Shown in pieces: positions 7,412-12,425 of a DNA stretch of 12,425 nt. The position numbers and the translations under genes are program-made. Each line of letters starts with the position of its first letter. Within the stretch, counting starts at the first letter, position 1. The notes under the pieces are model-generated. The model ran no database searches and was not told the DNA's origin. It was given only the letters and a program-made list of their open reading frames with translations. Origin of the DNA: Cylindrotheca closterium (Eukaryota; Bacillariophyta; Bacillariophyceae; Bacillariales; Bacillariaceae); NCBI GenBank assembly GCA_933822405.4, contig CAKOGP040001966.1:1-12425 (forward strand), written 5' to 3'.

Positions 7412-8509
7412 ATGCCCAACAGTAGCTACATCAATGCACTAGTACGCTCTCTCTACGATGAGAGTCAGGAGCCCAACGTTGTCACGTTAAGTGGAAGCCA
7501 GCCCGAAATTCGAAGCCCCCATGCATTTGATTCGCAGTCAGAGCCACCAACTTTGTTCACATGATCAGCCAACACATGGGGAGGACAGTTCAACCCTGAT
7601 CATTTCCAGCGCAACGCGTTCGCTATGATGTCAGCAAGTCCTGTCAATGTGGAGAATGCAGCGTTCGCCGCGATGACTGCCGCGTTGCATCACAAATATG
7701 AAAAAAATGAAAAAAGAAGCGATCGCATCAACGAGAAACCGTATTGGGTCAACGGAAGCCACGTGGACAAAACCATCACCTACAACCAGTATACCATCGA
7801 TACTGCCGTCCTAGCTCCAACCACAGAGTCTCCGGAAATCAAGCAAGCGATTCTACAACAGTCTGTGAACTCCATCAAGCAGACAAAGACAACAATGGAA
7901 CACAAGGTGGATTTCTTGATGAAACGCTACACATCAGTATGCCGAGACGTTCGCTCACGAGTCAACGCCGCCACCAGCAAACTGTTTGACGTGACTAGTG
8001 ACGTGTACGAATTCACAAGTCTGCACGTCATCGACAACATGGGACAAGCAATCGCTACAGGACCGGGACCAGGACTTCCAGCACCATTTAGAGCCGCTGC
8101 CACCTACTTCCGAATCGAGCTCCGATTGGTCCCACGGCTGTGTTCCCTACAAACTGACATTGGAATCGACCCAACAAAGTTCCCACCATCTTCCAACAGA
8201 GCTGTATACGTTCCAGTGCCAAGAGTCCAGAACCAGATGGACGTATCCATCACTCGCCAAATGGTAATGGACCAAGCACATCACAAGGAAATCATCGCAG
8301 CAATGGCAGCACTAGGAGAAGAGTTCTCGATGAGAGCTGCGACCAGAGACGGAGAGCCCGATAACGACGTCTACGAAAAGTGGTCCAAGCAACAGATCGC
8401 AAAGACCCAATTCCAAGCGCTCGAACAAGCACTCACAGCCACCTACGTCGGACTACAACAAGGAATGGAGACGCCAAACCAACAACTGGCAAAACTCAAC
8501 ATGATCTGA
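7412..8509 (+). pseudogene. Retroelement gag-like gene, first part
   Basis: An ATG at 7412 starts a frame interrupted by a TGA at 7562-7564 and then open to the TGA at 8507-8509. The same frame and compositional style continue across the first stop, so a point mutation is likely. The protein is a soluble, helix-rich, 365-codon stretch without a recognised enzymatic motif. Gag is inferred from its place upstream of a CCHC knuckle and a protease motif on the same strand. A later ATG at 7625 could serve as start if the first stop is real. Confidence 0.55.
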
Positions 8510-8528
8510 TACAAAGGAGGCACGATGA

Positions 8529-9026
8529 TGTACGAGGTACAAGAGCGTGGCTACTTTATTTGGCAGAATTGCCACGATCCTAAATGGGTTCAACCACAAG
8601 AATCCCCCGCCAACCAACCTATCAGACTTGGCAGGAGTAGCGTTCCAAGCCTTTGCACAAGAAATCAAAGACGTTGTGGCTGAACTTATGGACTACCCCA
8701 GCAACCTGTCTCGAATGCACCGCCTACGCGAACGAGCAGAGAAAGAAGAGAAGCGCATCAAGCAACTTGTGGGAATTGCAAACAGCGTGGGACGAGTCAG
8801 GCCAAACAGAAGCTACGTTCCAGGACTATCTACACCACCAAGTCCAGGAGGAAGAGCTTTTGCAGGATTCCACCAACAAGAATTCCAAGGATTCCAAGAC
8901 AATTGCTCCTTCCAAACTCAAACGATTGAGACTGCTGGAACCTTCCACACCGCACTGACGGACAAGGAAGACAATTGTTGGTCCCGACACCCGACAGCAG
9001 ACTATACTGCCCACAAGCTGCCCTAA
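8529..9026 (+). pseudogene. Retroelement gag-like gene, second part in a shifted frame
   Basis: Following the 8507 stop, the coding character moves to another frame, with VATLFGRIATIL, a helical AFQAFAQEIKDVV segment and a basic charged helix. Its last part (from about 8950) appears to be out of frame with what follows, since the zinc-knuckle frame takes over. It probably belongs to the same gag gene after one indel between 8509 and 8547. Confidence 0.5.
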
Positions 9027-9182
9027 CAATGCTAGCATGCATGAGTGCTGCCGAAGAAGCACTCAACATCGAAGAAGAAAGTGACAAAACATCCTCGATC
9101 CATTGTTGGGGATGCCAAAAGATAGGCCACTCTTTCAGAGAATGCCCCCACAAAGGAGATCCGGGAGTTATCAGCCAGTTTG
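8957..9182 (+). pseudogene. Gag nucleocapsid segment with CCHC zinc knuckle
   Basis: This frame encodes a short helical stretch and then CWGCQKIGHSFREC (9104-9145), an exact C-x2-C-x4-H-x4-C retroviral-type zinc knuckle that binds nucleic acid in Gag proteins. The frame then meets a run of seven A (9183-9189) and is followed by the protease part one frame away. Confidence 0.75.
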
Positions 9183-10124
9183 AAAAAAAGCCTAGAGGAC
9201 TACAGACTAAAGAGAGAGCAGAGACGACACATAAGCGAGATAGCAAGTTACAAGGACAACAGTAACATTAATCACATAGTTTATGAAACAATTCAAAAGA
9301 TTGAGCATCCAGAAACGCGGGAAGATGAACGAAGAACACTGTTAGTAAACTTGGCCAAAACAGTCACCGAGCACATGGGCAAAATCAGCGAACACAAGAG
9401 GAAGCAAATGAGAACGGATCCCCCACTCACTTTCATGACGGTCGGAAGCTTGGCAACAATGGAACAAGCGCGAAAATTGGACTTCTCAGTGAACGAAGTC
9501 CTAGCAGTGATGCACTTCCCAATCGGCCTCAACCTCAGAGATACGGCCAACTTGAAAGGAATATACGACACTGGAGGATGCTGCAACATAGGAGAAAAAG
9601 CATACCACCTCACCATCGCAAAACAATACCCCCAATTGGTCAAACAGGTGTACGACTTTCCAAAGATTCACTACGCCCCCATCAAGATTGGAGGAATGAA
9701 AGACAGCGTCAACATTGAGGCAATCATTGAATACTACATCCCTTTCACCAACGAGGATGGAGAAAATCACACGTTGATGATTGGATTGACGGAGCAACTA
9801 CCCATCAACACACTCTTTGGATTACCATTCATGTTGAAGGCAAAGATGGCGCCAGACTTTCATCGAAAAACAGTAACTTCAAGCCTCTTCAACCAGCAAT
9901 TTGAACTCACCATGGAGCGACCCACAATGCTTCCAGTGGAACACATCAGAAGAGATCAAGCAGCGTCACCCAAAGTACTATTCAACAACAACAAGAGAAA
10001 GAGACAGGACAGAGAGCCATCATCATCAGAAAACACCAACACAGCGCGCCCAACACCACCACCAACATTACACCAAAGAAAACATAACGCAGATCAATCA
10101 AGAGACGAGCCCACCACAAAATGA
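9183..10124 (+). pseudogene. Retroelement protease-like (retropepsin) segment
   Basis: After an Arg/Glu-rich helical linker, the frame carries IYDTGGCCNIG with the candidate catalytic D-T-G at 9567-9575, and a later INTLFGLP near 9798-9830 resembling the second conserved motif of retropepsins. Between them lie HYAPIKIGG and a beta-rich stretch like those in diatom retroelement proteases. The C-terminus is a low-complexity, Ser/Thr/Pro/Lys-rich tail ending at 10122-10124. No integrase or reverse transcriptase follows on this strand. It is one nucleotide out of frame with the zinc knuckle, so it would need a frameshift or is broken. Confidence 0.65.
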
Positions 10125-10387
10125 AAAAAAAATGAAAAAAAGGTAGAGACCCATATCATATAAATATTATCGTCACTGCGTTACAATGTTGTTGTCTTAC
10201 GAAGTAGTAGATGTTAAAGATAGTAACGTAGATCGAATGGTATTCTTAAAAAGAGTGTTACCATCGTCAGATTGACGTGCTTCCCTGGAGGCCGATTTGT
10301 CCTTACTACTTACAGACTCTAGCAATCGTACACGTGCACGACAGCATGGTCGATCTCATATTCAATAGCACGGTCACCTTTATTTGG
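10125..10387. other. Non-coding stretch after the protease unit
   Basis: It begins with an A/G-rich tract (10118-10147, with A runs and GGTAGAGAC) that could be a polypurine tract for the plus-strand retroelement. No TG...CA long terminal repeat, tRNA or coding frame is convincing. Its right side may include the far end of the minus-strand Copia remnant. Confidence 0.35.
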
Positions 10388-10722
10388 TCCCCTCAAATTG
10401 GGTTCCAACAATGGGATCCAGTTCGACACTGTGATTAGTATGTCCACTCTCCATATAGTCGTCCCCTTCTTCCATAAAATGGGCGCTCAATTGAAGGAAA
10501 TCACATACCCCATATGCAACTTTCGCGTCTTCTTGTTGGCAACATGCAAAGCATTCACCCATACAGTACTCCCTACTCTTTGTCCTCTCGTTTTTGGATC
10601 AGTGTGTAACATTTCCTCTTTTGCGTCTCGATAGCATGCTTAGAAATCCTCTTGTGAAGATCCTAATTTGTAGTGATCTAAGTTCGGCACCCTCAAATCA
10701 TGGTACATATCCTCAATGCTTG

Positions 10723-10776
10723 CTCCTCTTTTTGTATCAAGGATGTTGGATACTTCAGTCGTTCATTGCTCCATGT
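10723..10776. repeat. Dispersed repeat, copy 1
   Basis: About 54 bp containing TTTTTGTATCAAGGAT are similar to 11990-12046. On the minus strand both encode a TT(D/E)xSxILDTKxG-like peptide. Here it follows the APREGHMEQ segment of the Copia remnant. Confidence 0.55.
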
Positions 10777-10913
10777 GCCCTTCTCTTGGGGCTGTTTGAT
10801 ATTGGCTCAAAAGTGATACTTCCAATAAGATGTCAACTTATCCAATCTCCGTTGTCCATCAAAACATCCCAATCAACTCTTGGAAGTAGGTATGATCATT
10901 TTGTCCTAATTCA

Positions 10914-10995
10914 CTTGATCTGTCCATCTCTGGTTTGTAAGCACTGGTCATTGACTTAATCCGTCCATCTCCGGTTCGTGAACACTGGTCATTGG
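10914..10995. repeat. 41-bp tandem duplication, two units
   Basis: Units at 10914-10954 and 10955-10995 differ at seven positions, all transitions, three of them CG versus TG. On the minus strand each unit encodes a version of the same pol segment (TSAYKPEMDRSSE and TSVHEPEMDGLSQ). Because 41 is not a multiple of three, it breaks the frame. Confidence 0.75.
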
Positions 10996-11720
10996 CGTCA
11001 GTGTATTCTTTGGTAGCTTCCAATTTGCGTTGTCTTTCAACGTTTCTTTAACATTCTTGACGGCTGCCACGACATAGTCATACTAGGCATCTTCCACATA
11101 CCGAATCTGTCCAAAGTCATTTTTCGAAACCTGGCTTCTAGGTAGCTCTCTGGTGGTTCAATCTTCTCTTTCTTGAATTTGAACGCCCTTCCAATTCCTT
11201 CCACCACTTCCTTGGCTTTCATCAACATACAGATGATGTCATCGACGTAACAAAGGATATATTTGTAACATTCCCCCCCCAACGTCAGGATTGGCACGAT
11301 GCCCTTCTTATAATGAAGACTTTTCCTTCTTTGTCCCCAAACTCAGATCCTGCTACCATGTAGTACCTCTCAATTGCTGGTGCAGTGAGGAAAGCGTTCT
11401 GGATATCTGCACATTGCAAGTCCACTCCGTTTAGTGTTGCTATCATTACTAGTATTGTTCTTCATTTCCATTTGAGTCGCGTCCTGCCATAATGTGTCCC
11501 AATTCTCTTTGTCAATTTTGATGGCTTCTTTGATCAATTTTGGGATACGTATCCCATACTTGTGTGTAAGTTCCTAGTAGTTCGATTTGACTTTCCCAAG
11601 GAATCGCACGCGTTTTTAGACCAAGGTCAAAAGCAGGTTCGCTTGGATGCCCTTTCCTATCGCATAGTCTGCCTGGCCTCTTCTTAAACCAATCTCCATG
11701 TTGACGTAATTTTGTGTGTT

Positions 11721-11972
11721 TATGTCGTCAGCTTCCGTAGTCCCCTGGAGCAGTCATGCCATCATCGACCCTGGAACATGCCGCAATCAACGTCCTCAGC
11801 CTCGATCAACTTGTTGAAGCTGCATTTGGATTCTGTGTCTTCCAAGTCAAGATCAAACATCGATTGTGGCGTCATCTCATTCAAACATTTGGATTCTGTG
11901 TCTTCCAAGTCAAGATCAAACATCAATTGTGGCGTCATCTCATTCAAACATCAATTGTGGCGTCATCTCATC
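11721..11972. repeat. 63-bp tandem repeats within the Copia remnant region
   Basis: Units at 11823-11885 and 11886-11948 differ at one base (CGATTG versus CAATTG), and a partial third unit runs to about 11972. On the minus strand each encodes a 21-residue acidic unit with MTPQ(S/L)MFDLDLEDTESKC. The length is a multiple of three, so the frame is kept. The part at 11721-11822 continues the same minus-strand frame into FNKLIEAEDVDCGMF and holds no other recognised gene. Confidence 0.75.
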
Positions 11973-12425
11973 CTTCCCCCAACTGATGTCTCCTGTTTTT
12001 GTATCAAGGATCGTGGATTCATCAGTTGTTTTTCGCACCATCTGCTCTTTGACGACGTCCGTTTTGCTTTCGATAACTGGAGCAAAACGTTCCGTGGAAT
12101 CGACTCCAGGTATCTGTGGGTATCTTCATGCAACCAGTCTTGCTCGGAACGCCCCATTTAATTTTATCTTTAATACCCGTTTGCTTTTGATGCATCTTCT
12201 TCCAGTTGGTAAATCTCATTGTTTCATTTTGCGCTAAACGCCGCACATCGTATCATATCATGAAACTCTTCAACAATCGCTTCTCGCCATTTCCTGCATT
12301 AATATTCGTCTGGGTGATTCCATGCTTCTTGGAAGTTCTTTGGTTCTTCGTTCTCCGCCATATTTTCCATCATATTTTCTGTCACTTGTAATGCAAGATC
12401 TGGCCACTGTAAATCCCGATTCAGC
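11973..12425 (-). pseudogene. Fragment of a second, different Copia-type reverse transcriptase
   Basis: On the minus strand the window edge begins inside a Copia RT N-terminal region. It shows NEEPKNFQEAWNHPDE then KWREAIVEEFHDMI (about 12260-12360), KLNGAFRARLVA (about 12128-12165) and PQIPGVDSTERFAPVI (about 12070-12122). These correspond to the WxxAxxxE, NGxxRARLVA and QxPGVDFxExFAPV motifs. Stops and frame changes interrupt it. It has its own WxxAIxxE block, while the neighbouring remnant at 10388-11720 has another (LWQDATQMEM), so the two belong to separate elements. The normal downstream RT palm does not follow; the sequence changes to the repeat-bearing segment. Confidence 0.7.
11990..12046. 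repeat. Dispersed repeat, copy 2
   Basis: Partner of 10723-10776. By eye roughly four in five bases match across the core. Here it follows the FAPVI motif of the other RT fragment, an unexpected place for a shared segment. Confidence 0.55.

Larger units (their letters stand above)
10388..11720 (-). pseudogene. Decayed Copia-type pol: reverse transcriptase and RNase H
   Basis: Read on the minus strand, the order is as follows. A pre-RT segment has EPAFDLGL (about 11611-11645). Next come GIRIPKLIKEAIKID and LWQDATQMEMKN (11458-11562). VDLQCADIQNAFL (about 11391-11430) follows, carrying one catalytic Asp. YILCYVDD comes next, with YVDD at 11238-11249, and then EPPESYLEAR. After it are VAAVKNVKETLKD (near 11040-11080), SSELGQNDHTYFQELIG and VDILLEVSLLSQYQ (10797-10910). 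Last is an RNase H remnant at roughly 10440-10640 (CYRDAKEEM ... WVNALHVANKKTR). These match Copia (Ty1) RT and RNase H motifs in the right order. About 70-80 residues seem lost after MEMKN and about 40 before ECYKYILCYVDD. The RNase H position expected to read VDADHA reads VNALHV. Many stops and frame changes make it a pseudogene. Confidence 0.78.

Noticed and set aside
8653..8958. Plus-strand frame at 8653-8958 as a separate gene
   Set aside because: It overlaps the gag-like frame at 8529-9026 and has no motif. Composition suggests a shadow, although part of it could reflect another indel in gag.
10398..10959. Plus-strand open frames at 10398-10634 and 10594-10959
   Set aside because: They lie opposite the RNase H and RT connection remnants, which have the better motif support on the minus strand.
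11823..11972. CRISPR-like array
   Set aside because: The units are contiguous, without unique spacers, and code for a repeated acidic peptide in a eukaryotic transposon context.
11712..12237. Plus-strand open frames at 11712-12161 and 11866-12237
   Set aside because: They are antisense to recognisable Copia motifs and to the 63-bp repeats, with no similarity of their own.

Overview
This looks like a transposon-dense eukaryotic nuclear region. A diatom or related stramenopile is most likely, inferred from the style of the Copia-type (CoDi-like) polyproteins and from a spliceosomal intron with a GTGAGC...CAG boundary. No bacterial operon, rRNA, tRNA or CRISPR was seen. Family assignments come from motifs I recognise; no database search was possible. 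Almost everything is mobile DNA, in layers.

Layer 1 (minus strand, 7320 down to about 91): a decayed Copia-like pol gene. It is split by layer 2 into a piece at 6995-7320 and a piece at 91-940.

Layer 2 (plus strand, 945-6994): a 6,050-bp DNA transposon. It has short terminal inverted repeats (GAGACCGTTTT / AAAACCGTCTC) flanked by TTAA on both sides. Removing it with one TTAA rejoins the minus-strand pol pieces exactly in frame, which strongly supports the boundaries. It carries one large intron-containing gene for a putative DDD transposase: an N-terminal Cys cluster, a basic and Cys/His-rich middle, a DDE/DDD-like core and a C2H2-like finger with C-terminal tail. Inside the gene a 1,561-bp segment (end of exon 1, the 79-bp intron and the catalytic core) is tandemly duplicated with only four differences seen. 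With both intron copies spliced, a single frame of 1,462 codons plus stop runs through both catalytic cores.

Layer 3 (plus strand, about 7412-10124): a retroelement gag-protease unit with a CCHC zinc knuckle and a DTG protease motif, broken by two stops and three frame changes. It starts about 90 bp from the layer 1 fragment, in the opposite orientation, and no reverse transcriptase follows it.

Layer 4 (minus strand, 12425 down to about 10388): remnants of two different Copia-type reverse transcriptases side by side. They carry stops, frameshifts, two internal deletions, a decayed RNase H region and several short tandem repeats.

The left edge (1-90) holds a small array of palindromes next to the decayed integrase-side sequence of layer 1. 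No host cellular gene was recognised.
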